Origin: Nectonema munidae
Taxonomy: Eukaryota > Nematomorpha > Nectonematoida > Nectonematidae
Direction of reading: 5' to 3'
DNA length: 64,000 nt
Assembly: GCA_030549495.1 (NCBI GenBank)
Contig: JAUIRK010000898.1
Location: 1,240,001 to 1,304,000 of the forward strand
The notes beneath the pieces are model-generated. The model was not told the origin of the DNA. It worked only from the letters and a program-made list of their open reading frames with translations, and searched no databases. This document shows positions 1 to 12,574 of this stretch, piece after piece. Numbering within the stretch: position 1 is the stretch's first letter; every line of letters begins with the position of its first letter. Made by a program: the position numbers and the translations under genes.

Positions 1-641
1 TCGCTACAGAAATGAAGTTATTAAAGGAAAAAATAATATAACTTCATGCTCTAAGACCTAAATTCAGCCGAACTTCTACTAATTATCCAACAACTTGTTA
101 AAAATTTCAGATGTGAATAGAGAAGAGTTGTCAAAAAGTTTTAATAGTGCGAGGTGGTACGCTGTAGCGTACCAAATTTTTCCTAAAGGGGTAAAAAAGT
201 TCAGCCTCTCAGCGACATCATACATCCCTAAATCCCGATAGTGTCCAGCTAGTGTATATATATAAATTACCAGCAAGTACGCTAAGTCGTTATCTGTTTA
301 AAATCCCGCTAAGCAAAGGATTATCGTCCGAGCTACAGGCGTAGATTCGTAGCGTGCTGGTTGTAACAGTAGACGGACGGAGGTATTAATATATTAAACA
401 AACAATCTACTTCCGTTGGTCGGCTTGTGTGCAGTACACTTGGGCATGCGTTTTCGGCACGTAAATACGTTTGCTATTTATCTCGTTTTATTTTCTGTGC
501 AAAAACGGGACGCCCAGAACAACGAGAATAAGATCGAAAAAGATCCGCCAAATCATGCCAATCAATTCTAACTTTTATGAAGAGTTGTTTGTTTTTTAAA
601 ACTAATATTGATGATATAGGAATATTCAAATAATATAGATA
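1..641. other. Intergenic, no gene seen
   Basis: No coding exon is supported. A nearly perfect short palindrome lies at 155-174. The segment may hold the 5' non-coding part of the hAT-type element whose ruined transposase starts near 642, but I could not find its terminal inverted repeat. Confidence 0.5.
155..174. repeat. Short palindrome (hairpin)
   Basis: TGGTACGCTGTAGCGTACCA is a 9-bp inverted repeat with a 2-nt centre. It stands in AT-rich sequence and is far more GC-rich than its flanks. Function unknown. Confidence 0.6.
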
Positions 642-2870
642 TTGAATCGAGATGAGGCTGTCACCAATCGAGATGAAAGAAATCAAGATATACCGGAAGA
701 AGCAATGGGGGAAACTGTAAACAATGAACCAATCGATGAATCAAAAACTCATGACCCACATCCACCCTTAGACGAGAACTCTAATTTCTCAGAACATAAA
801 AAACCGCCAAATAAAGCAGAAGCCCCAGATTATGTTGATGTGTTTCCAACTAGAAAGTCATTAACTTTATCAGAGTTAGAAAATGTTACTTTGCTAACTA
901 GCACTTGGAATAGCGAAAACTTCAAATTAAACACTAAAGTAGTCTGCGGGCAGGGAAGCAGATGCTAATCAGAGTGGTAGAAAGCGCCGTGGTTTCGTTA
1001 CTACACACTTTTTTCTACAGATACCATCTACTGTGTTTATTGTTTCTTGTTTGAGCAGGAATCAAAATGGTTCATAATGCGTACTGGAAATTGGTCAAAT
1101 GTCTTGCAATTGGTAGAGGATAAGAACAAATATTCCGAGAGTTATCGTTCTGCAGATGTTCGGGCGCATGGTTACATTCAAGAATCAAGAAACGCAACTG
1201 CGAAAATTAGGGCTCAGTTCAATGAGCAGGTCAGGAACAGAATTTCACACAACTGTAAAATAATCTGATCGATTGCAGAAGTATTACTCTTAATGGCAAA
1301 GCAGAACATGGCAATTCTAGGACACACTGCTGAACAAAGTAACTTTTCTGCATTTTTCAACCACAGAGCAGTGTAACAAGGTGTTGAGTGATCACTTAAC
1401 ATCGACAAAGGGAAACGCTAAATACACATCACCGGAGATTTAGAATTAACTTTTGGACCTGATGGCCAAACAAGTATTAGAGTCAATCATCCAAGATTGC
1501 AATGTCGCGGATTATTTCATATTTATTGCTGATGAGTCAACTGATGTTGGAATGAAGGAACAAATATCTGCATGTGTTCGTTTCATCCATGATGAGAACA
1601 ATAAACATACTCTGCAGAAAGAGTTTCTCAAATTTATTCATGCTGATGGTGATGCAACTGTTGAAGCCTTGTAAAATAAATTCATTGAAACTTTGAATGA
1701 GTTGAACATCGAGATTGAAAAAATGCGAGCTCAAGGGTATGATGGTGCAGCAGTGATGAGGGGTCACGTATCCGGTGTACAGAATAGGATTTGAGAACGC
1801 TATCCTCTAGCAAAATAGTTCCATTGCAGAACACATGTGTTCAATTTGTGATTTGGCCATTCTTCTGATGTGAAGATTGTTCGAAATGTTTTGGAACTGT
1901 AAAGAAGTTTGCCATAGCCTTTGAGTATTCAGCTTAACGCAGTCTTCATTTTTAAGAACAGCTTCAGCAGAATGAAGAGGTGAGAGAACAGATGGGTGAT
2001 CGCACAAAATTAAAGCCACTCAGTGACACAAGGTAGGCCTCCCGAGCAGATTCTGAGTGTCTTGTTAAAAGCTTTTGACGTGACTGTTGACGGAGAAAAC
2101 GGAGATATCAAAGCTCGTTCCTTAGCTTCTGCAACAACAAATCGTTCTTACCCTAGTTGTACTTGAGGATATCTTCCAATATACTCGTCTGGCAGTTTTC
2201 AAAACCAAGCCTGGATCTAGTCGAAGCATCCAAAGAAGCAAGTGCTTGCTTATCAATCTTTGAAAGAGTGAGAAATGATGAAAAGGTTTCGAATGATCTG
2301 TACACTAAAGCACAGAATTTTGCTGCGAAATAAGATGTCACCCCAAAGGAGACACGAACAGTTAGACGTCAAGCCCACGAGATAAAATAGAGGCAGAAAC
2401 AGGTATGCATACTAGAAAAATGAAATGCTCTTCACATTTCTTGATTATCTGATCAGAGAAATGCGTGACAACTTAGTGGCTCCACTCGCAGGATTTCAAA
2501 CTCGGTACTTGATGCCAAACTCACTATCAGATTTAACGGAAGTTAACATAGACAACATCTACATGATTGTTGCGTGATTTTGATGCAACTAAAGAGCAAG
2601 GTGGGGCCAAACCAGGAAAAATAAGACTTGCTTTTAGAAACGTTGGATGCAACCAGAAAGGATTTATATCCATGTATCTATACCGCAATCACCACACTAC
2701 TCCCATATCCAGTCTCTGTCTTAAAAGCTGAACGAAGTTTCAGTGCCTTGAAGCGCATCAAAAGATGTTTGAGAAACACAATTACACAACAGAGATTATC
2801 ATCCTTGGCGCTTCTACATATCCACAAAATGCATCCTGTAGACCTACCAAGAGTGGTTCGAGAATAAGCT
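642..2870 (+). pseudogene. ZMYM1/TTF-type hAT transposase, degenerate
   Basis: This is a remnant of a hAT DNA-transposon transposase of the ZMYM1-like (TTF-type zinc finger plus hAT dimerisation) group. Pieces in family order are visible on the plus strand: an acidic N-terminal stretch (642-968); a TTF-like piece with a WSNVLQ-type motif (1047-1265); the catalytic-domain piece DYFIFIADESTDVGMKEQIS (from about 1510); the YDGAAVMRG-type block (about 1738-1800); and the C-terminal dimerisation block with VSVLKAERSFSALKRIK (2700-2790). They are split among frames by many stops and frameshifts, so no functional protein is possible. The element is old, and I could not identify its inverted repeats or target duplication. 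The assignment rests on recognised family motifs. Confidence 0.8.
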
Positions 2871-3786
2871 TCCTTAAATTAGTCTCCGCATGAACTGTGC
2901 TTAGTGATCTTAAAAGAAATTATTTATTCAATCAAATGTATACCAAGCGTCTTCCCACAGGTAGTTAAACCTGCTTACTATCAAGCGTACCACTTTGAAA
3001 ATCTTGGCTAGGTCCATGTAATGGTAATCGCACTACAAACCCAGTTTTTTACTGGTTAATAAATGTTAGTCTTTGTGGAGAAAATTATTTCGCTTTTAAG
3101 GGAGGAACAAGAAGCAATGAGATAAATAAAAATTCATAGCTAAACTGCTCAAATTACAAAATATTTTTACAGGATTTTTCAATCACAAAAAAACAATGGA
3201 ATGTTTCTTGGTAGATTATGGAGTTTCCAAATCTAAAGCAATTGTCCCTTTAGGCAAGGCCTAAAAGAGGGCCATAAAAAGATGGCATTTTTAGATATGT
3301 GTTCTTGGGAATTCAAATAACCAAATTTTGGTATTATATATTTGGATACAGAACTAACATAACAATCCCAAACAAAAAATCATAGCCAAAAATGTGAAAT
3401 TTTATTAGATGAAAAGAGTGCCGTTAATTTATTTTATGTAAAATAAAGCGACTTACAAGTAATAAGTATGAAGTTACAAGACTCTACTTGTTATTGCTTT
3501 AATTTTCAATCAACAAGAAATGAGTAGTAGGGCGTCGGAATGGGATGAAGGCAGGGCATGACAGCACTGGTTTACTTCTAACTTCAGACCTGATATGAAG
3601 CTCTATGTTAAACTTGTCTTTATATAATACCAAACAAAATCATTACATATTTTCGTTTCCAAAACTAATTTCTCTAAAAGGGCTGATCCTAAACATATTT
3701 ACTACTTATCAAACCAAAACGATTATGAACAACTCGAATAAGTGTTGACATCTATGTAAAAAATAATGTAGTAATTTTTAGATTAC
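2871..3786. other. Intergenic, no gene seen
   Basis: AT-rich sequence. I looked on the minus strand for the next exon of the SENP-like gene, which should encode a YDS-type motif and the catalytic Asp and Cys, and did not find it. Confidence 0.5.
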
Positions 3787-3993
3787 GATTAAGATCCAGT
3801 GACAGCTCGCGTGAACAGGAACAAAGATGATGTCGTAAGAAAAGATATCAACTTTACGAGTTCGTCTTTTGACTAGGTCGTAGCCTTTAGCTCGAAGTGT
3901 GGAGAAGAAATAGGTATCGAAGGAGAAAACTTTTGGAAAGTTAACGTTTTCGTCAGAGCGAGAAACAATCATTCTCATGTAAAAGTTTATTAT
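3787..3993 (-). CDS. SENP/Ulp1-family SUMO protease, single internal exon
   Basis: This is an exon of a C48 cysteine peptidase, the family that processes SUMO precursors and removes SUMO from proteins, mostly in the nucleus and at nuclear pores. The 69 codons read IINFYMRMIVSRSDE, then VFSFDTYFFSTL, then a KRRTRKVDIFSYDIIFVPVH block, and end in CHWILI. This matches the SENP1/SENP2 order [42 protein letters not shown]. The His of HW is the family catalytic histidine; the Asp and Cys lie in later exons. An acceptor (tattttcag) immediately precedes the exon and a GTAATC donor follows, so it is a phase-0 exon. No other exon of the gene was found in the window. It could be part of a gene with long introns or a stranded duplicate. 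Confidence 0.83.
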
Positions 3994-5869
3994 CTGAAAA
4001 TATGTAAAATAAAGTTAATGCCTCAAAGTCAAAAAATCGTCATATTCACTATATGGGCCGCCTAATTACATAGTGAGGAGATATAAAGATACACTACGAT
4101 CACATGAATCTTCTTTGAATCCTTCTTAAACTTCGCAAAAATTAAAACTAGAGTATTTAGATTTGTAAGCTGATTTTCAAGTTATAGAAAAGAATGGGCC
4201 CAGTTCTAAGAGATAAATAGCTTTTAAATTCTATGCCCTACATATTTTCTGTTGATCACAACTAGGGATTGAATAGTGAGGAAAATAGATATGTTCTAGC
4301 AACAAATTTCTTCATACATTATTGAAATATTATCAAATTATAGACGAAATTTTTCAGAACACACATCATATTTTATTAAATATATTAGAAGACTACAAAC
4401 CTTGGGGATTCAAAATGATCGATTAAAGAATTATTTTATAAAACAAAAATTTCTCTAAAAATATTTTACGATTATTATATATTTGATTTCAAAAAACAAC
4501 AAAAAATTTTTACTACATTATTGTGAAAAGTTGCAAAAATTTTTACTATGAATGACAAATAGTTCATATTAAAGGGTAATCTAAATTAAGGACAGTTTCA
4601 GCTAAAAACAAAATTCATATCCTAATTTGCAAGTATGAATCACTTGAGCGAAGAACATGACACCCTTTTTACTCTTTTTCAACATATAAAAGTAGCAGAT
4701 ACATAATTTATATAATAAAATTTTATATAATAAAAGGTTAATATGGTCATAGAAAGAGGGAAATCAATTTCAGAAGTGAACATTTATATCCTTTTGAATT
4801 TACAATCAAAAAATAGAGACTTATTGGAGAAATTTTGGACTTAAAAGAAAATTTTATTTATTGTCCAAAAAGATGCTTTTGATCTGAACAATTCATCACT
4901 ATGGATGCAAGGTGAAAGTTGCACAAAAGGTTATCATAAAGATTTTAATGAGGGCAACTGTGTTTAATACTAATGGGTGTTCTTTATATCTCAGACCAGA
5001 TAACGGCCGCACAGTCTCTATCAGGAACGTTGATTTGGATAACAGATGGATTATGCCTTATAACCCTGGAAATACCAGACACATATAAATTCAGAAGATA
5101 GATAGGAATAAATGGGTCAAAAATCTTTCCTCAAAAAAGTTTATTAATAAATAAATGACTATTTTACAAAGTAGCACTAATTTTATCCCTAGAAGCAATA
5201 ACATGAAAGATATGGATATAATTTGCAAGGTCGAAAACAATTAACAATGTACAAGAAAATATAAAAACAATGTAAGATATGAAATGCTGATTTCCTTCCT
5301 AATTAGGAGGATGTCACTATTTTTGATGAAGCTAGCATAATCATTAAATATCCTCTTAAAGCATTTTAAAGAATATTTAGGAATATTAGTAACAATAATG
5401 TACCATTTACCGGAAAAATTATTCTACTTGTTTGAGATTTCCGTCTAATCTTGCATGTTGTGAAAAATTATTCAAACATGATGAAAATGTTCTTACAAAT
5501 TGCCTTTGGTTCAGGTCTTTCAACTCTATACAAATATGAACGATGCTGACAGAAAACATAGGTTTTTAGAATGATTTCTTTCTGTCAGAAATGGTCAGCT
5601 ACATGTTAAGTATAACTTTTACACATTGTATTGAAGTATCCAATAATGTGTCTTAGCTAAAAATTATAACATGATTACATCTGCTTTTAGTAATGATGGT
5701 GTTCACATTGCAAATAAAGTCAGCATTATTAAAAAGCAAACGCTAGGGGACTCTAAAATATGCCATGGCACTGACTCTGTGGTCACAGATGATCAAGAAG
5801 TGAATCTCTATTCAATTGAGTTTATCAATTCCTTGAAACCATCTTGCATGACTGATTGAAAAACATTTT
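3994..5869. other. Intergenic, no gene seen
   Basis: AT-rich sequence. I looked on the minus strand for the preceding SENP exon (a WLND-type motif) without success. The short open stretch at 5671-5859 resembles nothing I know. Confidence 0.45.
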
Positions 5870-7376
5870 TGGTGGCACGATATTAGAATGGTACTTCCAC
5901 ATTTAGCCGAACACAAGTTTGGTCAAAAGGACATTTAGCAGAACGAAGAGTTGATCCAACAAAACTTTTACCAAATAGACTTTTGGCAGAGCAAAATTTT
6001 TCATAATGGCCATTTGAGCGAAAAAAAACATGTGAACGAATATTTCTAGAAAAATGTAAATACAATTTGAAATATTTCTAAACTTGTGCAACCAATAAAA
6101 AATGTTATTTTGATGTTAAAAAAATAATTTAACAAAGATGCTCACACTAACTTTCATATTTTTAATAAACTTTTTGTCTAAAAAATTTATTGCAAAAAAA
6201 TTAATAAAACAATAAATTTATTTAAAAGAAATATTTTTCAATCGACTAAACGTCAAACAGAAGAGTGAGTGAATGTCATCCTTTGTTGAAAAGCTCTGTA
6301 CCATCCTTCTGAATTTTTTTTAGTTCTTAGAAGACCATGTAATTTCTTTCAAGAACATTTTCCTTTCTTGCAATACAGTATACTAGAGAAACTGTATGAT
6401 TTGCATCCAGCAAAACATGTACAGTATATAACTGAAAGCCAACAGGGCAGACTCAAAAGTTCCATCACATAACCAGTGGTCTTTTAAAGCATAAATTTAT
6501 AAATTTCAAGGAGTTTTTAAAATGATCAGATTGTAATTTCATGAATAACAAGGTTTTCTCCTCTAAATATTTTCTTTGGGTCGTCAGTTAAAACATTTCC
6601 GTGTGGTGCAGTACGTGTTAAAGATTCTCTCTTAGGAAGAGTACTTGCAGCATTGAGTGGATAAGTATTAGTGCAAATTTGTATAGTATCTCATGTTCCT
6701 TCCTTTGAAACTTCGGCTTTTTCTTTAATTTTACTCGCCGTTTTTAGGATACGTGCATTATCAGGCGGATGCGAGTGGTTACTACCTACTTCTTGAACAA
6801 TTTCGTCGATTGTTTTTAGCCGTCCACTACATTTTCCTTTACGCTCACATCGGCAGTAAGTTACACTCTCTCCTCTTCTTTCAACAATTTAGGAGTAAAC
6901 GTCGAGTAAGAGTTTTTTTCCACCACGGGCTGTTGGTATAATTTCCATGAATTTTGAAGATTAAATGTCCAATGTGCTTTGTAATGAAGAAAAAGAGAAG
7001 AACTTTATCAAAACAAATAAAGAGTTAATTTTCAAATAACGTGTAGTTGAACAAACATGCACATTGCACATATTAATCAATTTAGATAAATAGTTAGGTG
7101 AATATAATACATACGGTATAGTATAATTAAAATGTGTAATTAGGTGAATACATTACATGTGGTATAATTCATATGTGGTGTCAGATAAATGATAATTCAT
7201 CATTATAAATTGATGTATTTCAGCCAAATGTCTCTTTGGTAAAATTATCATTCCGCCAGATGTCCTTTTCTTAAAATAATTTTTCGGCAAAATTTGGCTA
7301 AATGTCTTTGGGACAAATGTAAGTTCGGCCAAGTGTCTTTCGGCCAAATATATTTCGTTCAAATGTTCGGCCACGA
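5870..7376. mobile_element. Foldback/MITE-like element with motif-repeat termini
   Basis: The two ends are inverted copies built from a short repeated motif, roughly GACATTTGGCCGAA. The left arm (about 5870-6020) starts GTGGCACGA and contains CATTTAGCCGAAC, GACATTTAGCAGAAC and GGCCATTTGAGCG. The right arm (about 7205-7376), read on the minus strand, starts GTGGCCGAACATTTG and continues with GACACTTGGCCGAAC, GACATTTAGCC and GACATTTGGCTG. The interior has no convincing transposase. No clear target duplication was found. A non-autonomous foldback element is the best description. Confidence 0.6.
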
Positions 7377-8565
7377 TTCGAATTATCACTCACAAATTAA
7401 GATAGAATTTATTTGATTGTTATCACTTGTTTTTATGGCTCTCCAAACTCCTAAATTTAAAATTAGACATTCCTAATTTTACGTTTATTGGGGACAATTT
7501 TTAAATAAAAAGACATTTAAGGCTTCAAGGAAAAAAAATAAATTTGTTGGTTTTGGACAAAGTTGTAAACATTTTTACATGCAATTTAAAATATAAATAT
7601 TGTATTGAAGATGAGAATTACATTATCATTTATCCAACTGTTGTTTAAGAGAAGTAAAATGTCATCTTTTTTGATTTCAGCAACTTCATTCTTTGCAATA
7701 ACTTCATTCACGTCCATATCTTCAATGCTACTCAGTAGATTCAATTCAGGCTCAGTTATTTCTTAAGTATACAAATAAAAAATGGATTAAAAGATGCCTT
7801 TTCATCTAAATCGTAAGGCATGCACTTCACTATTGTTTAAATGTTTTTAGGTTCAATTTTAACTTTTCTGAAGATTTTTAATTTTTTAAGATTCCCAATA
7901 GCATATAGCTAAAATATATTTAATTCAAAGAAAATATAGAAAAACTTTTAAAATTTTGATTATTCTTTAAGATAAAAAAAACTTTGATAAATAATAATTT
8001 AATCAAACGTTTTCATAAGCATTTTCTTTTATTTAGTTACCTCATTCTTAGAGACTAGTTAAATGTAATTTTAATTTTGACGAAGCATCTAAGGTATAAG
8101 TATCAGGCCTATATTTTTATATCATAAAAAGCACAAGTTAAAATTTTGATGTTCTACATAAAAAAAAGATATTGAATACGAGATGATTTAAAGTCATTCA
8201 TATAATCAAGCAACACAATAATTTTTACAATAATTGCACGCACATTTTTAGAACTGATTCTGAAACAAACATTTGAATTCCTATTCCTGACACTAACAGC
8301 GGCTTCCAAAGGTTTGGGGAGTTAAAATAAAATACTCAATACTTTTATCACCAAAAAATTCAAATTAAATAAATTGAAAATAGTCACACATGGTTATTTT
8401 GAAATATGTTACACGCCAACATAAGATCAGTAATCGTAATCCCAAACTTCGATTGAATAAATTTTTAGAAGAGAAAAGCATTTATAGCCAATTTTTTAGA
8501 ATAGCAAATCCGTTAAAAAAAATTATAAGCATGATGCGCCTGCTAAGAGGAGTGAAATAGTGTTG
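7377..8565. other. Intergenic, no gene seen
   Basis: AT-rich sequence between the foldback element and the 3' end of the minus-strand gene at 8566. No exon or repeat structure that I can support. Confidence 0.45.
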
Positions 8566-9564
8566 CTATAGAAAATCAAAAATAGAAACACCTGGGAAAG
8601 TTTCAGGTAACACGGGAATATCATCTTCTGGCGCATCTATAAAATCAGGGTAGAGATCATGCTGCTTGTATCGGAGTTTTTCAACCGTGCTCAAAAGCTC
8701 ATTCAACAATGCTTGATTTTCCTTCTGTTTGATTTTAATTTCTTCTTGCAAACTTCTATCGTACTCATCAATAAGATTTTTCTTAGTTTTTCTGAAATTG
8801 TAAATCATGAATAAGAAAGTTCTATTAAAAAATTTCTCAAAAATACTTCGCATCAACAACGGAGGAATCAGTTGTCCTTTCTAAAAAATAATTTTGATAT
8901 AAAAAAAAGTCTTTTAATGGGTATATGGATAAAAATAACAAGCAAACAATTCCTTTCATAAATAAGACATTTTTGTAAAAAAGCATAGATAGAGCAAATC
9001 TTGCTAACCTCGTAGTAATTACCGTTAATAGGCGTGAAATTACGAATTCTAGGAAGAGGGAGCAGGGACTGGGCTAAAAATAGTTTACTTAAACTTTCTG
9101 AAATTATTTTTGATTCATTTTACCTTTTGTATCAGGAAGTCCTTTTAATTATTTGAAATTTAATAGTAATTTGAAGAATATTTAGCTATCATATATGTAT
9201 TCGGACCGTGGTTCTATGATTATATTACATCAATATATTTTTTGAAAGATATAAGAAATAATGAATATAAAATAACAAAAGGAGTTTACAGCTGTTATAA
9301 TTCAAAAAAAACGATAAAATTTAAACCTAATTTAACGGAGTAATAAATACTTTTTCAAAACATGCAGATTAAATAACAGTATACCTCAAGTATATGATTA
9401 TGAGAATAGAACATGGAATGAAGACTGATTTAAAAACATAAACCTCATAGTTATTTTTTACTTATTTTAAAACATATGGTATTAAACTGCCATAAGCAAA
9501 CTATCCAGCTATACATTGTACCTTCGGATAAGATACTAGAAGCATCTTTAGGAGTTGTTGAAAT
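8566..9564 (-). CDS. Unrecognised spliced gene, C-terminal five exons
   Basis: Five minus-strand exons chain in one frame to a stop: 9522-9564, 9124-9141, 9023-9073, 8847-8880 and 8566-8791. They total 372 nt, exactly 124 codons including the stop. Each intron is GT-AG with a pyrimidine-rich acceptor (cttttag, tttttag, tttttag, atttcag), and lengths are 380, 50, 142 and 55 bp. The protein begins ISTTPKDASS, continues SLLPLPRIRNFTPINE, then a charged, probably coiled-coil region (NLIDEYDRSLQEEIK, KENQALLNELL), and ends in an acidic, proline-containing tail (PEDDIPVLPETFPG, FDFL). I do not recognise the family. The last exon stays open into the 55-bp intron, which would add a hydrophobic stretch, but the phases support splicing. 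The N-terminal exons upstream were not found. The 18-nt microexon is the least certain part. Confidence 0.6.
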
Positions 9565-10453
9565 CTAAAAGTATCTCGAAAGGTAACAACTACTGCTGGT
9601 AAATTGATTACCTATGGAGCCTTGTAAGGTAAACTGTCAATTAGCATGTAGGTTGTTTGTTTCACGTGCATGCATTTTCTTTAGAGAGATGACTTTTTTA
9701 TTTTCAATGAACACACACAACCATTAATACTCGACATTACACTTGCCCCGTCACCCTCTAATCGATCCTACCTTAAGTGAAGATAACTGCAGGGATTTTA
9801 ACAAATCGAATAAAAAAGGTTGTAATCGTGATCAAAACAATACTTTTAGCAGAATGGCTGATGTACTGAAAATAAATGAATAAGTCTTCACGATTCTTTT
9901 ACAATCATCTATTAGGATTGGCTATCTGAAAGTAGGGTTTATAGCTATCACGAGATTGATAAATTCATGCCTTTTACCGCAGTTTCATTATATCCCCGAT
10001 AGAAAATCTCAAATTAAAAAAAATATACAGAACTTTGAGAAATTTTTTAAATATTTATGCTTTTTGATGAAAATAGACTGGCAAACCGGACAAAAAGTTA
10101 AAAAAATAGATGTTCATTTTCGTCAACTTTTTATATAAAATTATATATTCATTTTATCTCATTTATTTCGTATTTTTAAACTAAAACTGTCCTGTTCTTT
10201 AAAATATAATAGTCATGTTATAAAAAATAATGTTTGAAAAGTGATGGTAAACAATTTTGGTTGGTTAATTGAAATGATCCATTGTTTGTTTGGTTTTTAA
10301 CTGATTAATTAACTTATAAATACATAGAGAATATTAAAGACAAATGAAGAGAATTTTAAAAAAAAATAGGCATTACCTTTATCATTCAAGCTTGTTTTAA
10401 TGTTCCTAAAAAGTATGAAATAAAAATGAAATTAAGAACAAAAGAAAATTTAA
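9565..10453. other. Probable intron or intergenic
   Basis: Upstream exons of the 8566-9564 gene are expected here, but none could be joined in phase. A candidate exon at about 9626-9647 ends in TAG in the required frame and was not used. Confidence 0.35.
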
Positions 10454-11050
10454 TTACAAATTCAAATCAAGTTTCAAGTTTTGGAAGTCAAATGAAAGTG
10501 ATGAAACGGAAGCACTTTGATCATCTAAGCTTTTACACAAACTTTGTAGTAAGTGGAGAATATATTTTCTCAAATCCTCCAATGAAACATCTTTATTACA
10601 GTCCTTATCTTCATTTTCTATGAGGAATGAAGTGAAGAGTTTCTTAACGAGTTCAATGAAGCTCCTAGCACATTCTTTAGGAAGTTTGTGCACCGGAAGG
10701 TGAAAATTTTCAAAGAGTAGATCTGAAGAGTGACAAACTTTAAATATACGCATGATGACTTTCAACTCACAGAGTATTTCAGGACAACTCTGTACCATAT
10801 GTCCAAATTCTTGAGTGAGAGAATACATTTCATGCTGTTTTTTGGAGCTAATTGCGTTTAAGGAATAATCTGAATCAGTTTTCTCAACAGAAGAGAAGAG
10901 ACTTAATTGAGATCTACGGCTTTGTCTAAGAAACGGTCGTGCCGCGAAAGGTTGTAACAGAACTAAAAAAAATACGAAATAAAATTTGTTCAAAATTATC
11001 ACTTTACTTTAGTTACGAATAAGTTCCTTGAGATCAACATAATCTGAATT
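10454..11050 (-). CDS. Unrecognised gene, last two exons
   Basis: The minus strand holds a long open terminal exon (10454-10962) ending in TAA. It is joined in phase to a 34-nt exon (11017-11050) across a 54-bp intron with a GTAACT donor and a T-rich acceptor. The joined protein reads NSDYVDLKELI, then LLLQPFAARPFLRQSRRS, a serine-rich linker, and a helical region (EFGHMVQSCPEILCELKV, HKLPKECARSFIELVKKL, LEDLRKYILHLLQSLC). I do not recognise the family. Read without the splice, the open frame runs into a hydrophobic segment that looks like a signal peptide, but this is most likely the translated T-rich acceptor. There is no ATG in that frame, only a GTG. A possible earlier exon starting at an ATG near 11143 is too speculative to annotate. 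Confidence 0.5.
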
Positions 11051-12574
11051 CTAAAAAATTCAAATAATAAAACAAATTTAAAAAGGCACCTTGAAGAAGT
11101 TAAGACATTTACAAGAAGAGAAAAAATAGAATTTATACATGCATATTGCATACCTTAGTTGAAGAATACTAGTCTTGAATATGAAGAAAATTTAGACTAC
11201 GGAAAACTAGAAAAATAAGTTTCAATTACTCTTTTAAAATATCACAAAATGGTTTTCTTGCTCTGGAAGACCCATACATAATACTAATGTGCATAAAAAT
11301 TCGCACAAAGATATCATTGCAAAAGTCTCTTTAGAGACTCTTAGCTCTATTCTACGCGTATATTAGAAATGAAATTTTTCATGCACTTTAAAAAGATGTT
11401 CATATCATAATTAGGGCAGTTAAAAGTCAACTTTTAAATTGTAATAGAACTTATTCTGTTAGTGTCTTATAGTTTGTGGAAAAGAAGCCCAGGTTATTAG
11501 GGCAACAAAATTAAACTTTTTTAATCGTGTAATATAGATTTTGTAAAATTTAACGAGTTAAACAAACAAAAATTTTGAAATTGCTTTTATATAATGAAGA
11601 GTAGTTCATATAGCAACTAAAAAGTAGAATTTTTATAATTATTCGATAGATCATTTTTAATATAGATAAAAAAAATATTGAATCCTCCATTTTCGAAAAC
11701 ATAAATAAAATAATTGAAAAATGTAATCTTCGAATCGTACAAGGAAAGATGCATTTGATTTATATATATAAATATGGAATTTGAAGATGATGTATGTTTG
11801 TAGTTTTAGTTTGTAGGTTGTTTGAAGCGCCATCCATATATTAGCCCCCTAAGCTGGTTTACATGCAACTGTACATCGCCCGATTATTATTGTATGTGGT
11901 ATAAAAGAAAACAAAAAAAGGAAATCATAAACCTATGAAACTATTAGCTTTTGACTAAGGATCCCGTCTTTTCAAAAGAGAATACTTTAAATTATTACAT
12001 GGTATATCTTACAATAATAATTGGGGAAAGTTATTATAGAAAAGTTTCTCAGGTCATAATAAAGTTAATGTCGTTAAGTCAATTTTTGAAAGAAAAATTA
12101 CAAAAAATAATTTTTGTTGAAATAAGTATATACTCCAATGATGATGAAGAAAAGTAATAGGGTTAGATAACGCTTAAAAAGTTTAAGAAATATGTTTTAG
12201 GGGTAATATATAAGAAAATAAGAGATACTTGTCGTGTTCAAAACAAAATTCTTTTAAATTCATGAAATAATACAGAAAAAGAAATATTAATGTGATTTAA
12301 AAAAATTAAATTTATGATTCATACTTAGATTAATCAAGTAGTAAAGGTAAACTTTAGTGAAATTTTATCTTAAGTTAACAATATATACTTTATATTTTGT
12401 GAATTCATACTGAGTATTGGATAGGAAATGTATCATGATTCATGATGTATAAATAAGATATTAGTCTACTATATTATTTTCCTTCTCAATTTCATTTCAT
12501 GCTATACATATCACGAAACCCACAAGAAGAGGGAGACTCGAGCGTAAAGATGATAAATAAATACTTTTTTATAA
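11051..12574. other. Intergenic, no gene seen
   Basis: AT-rich sequence. The open frame at 11951-12157 is short, lysine- and isoleucine-rich and resembles nothing known. The 5' exons of the preceding minus-strand gene may lie here. Confidence 0.4.

Noticed and set aside
5671-5859. Open frame of 62 codons as a small gene
   Set aside because: No recognisable domain, no splice context, and a length expected by chance.
8792-8846. Membrane-like stretch in the 8566-8859 open frame
   Set aside because: It is the translation of a 55-bp GT-AG intron; removing it restores a phase-consistent exon chain.
9626-9647. Candidate extra exon with good splice signals upstream of the 8566-9564 gene
   Set aside because: In the frame needed to join the next exon it ends in TAG.
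10963-11002. Signal peptide at the start of the 10454-11002 open frame
   Set aside because: There is no ATG, and the hydrophobic codons coincide with a T-rich splice acceptor. A spliced model fits in phase.
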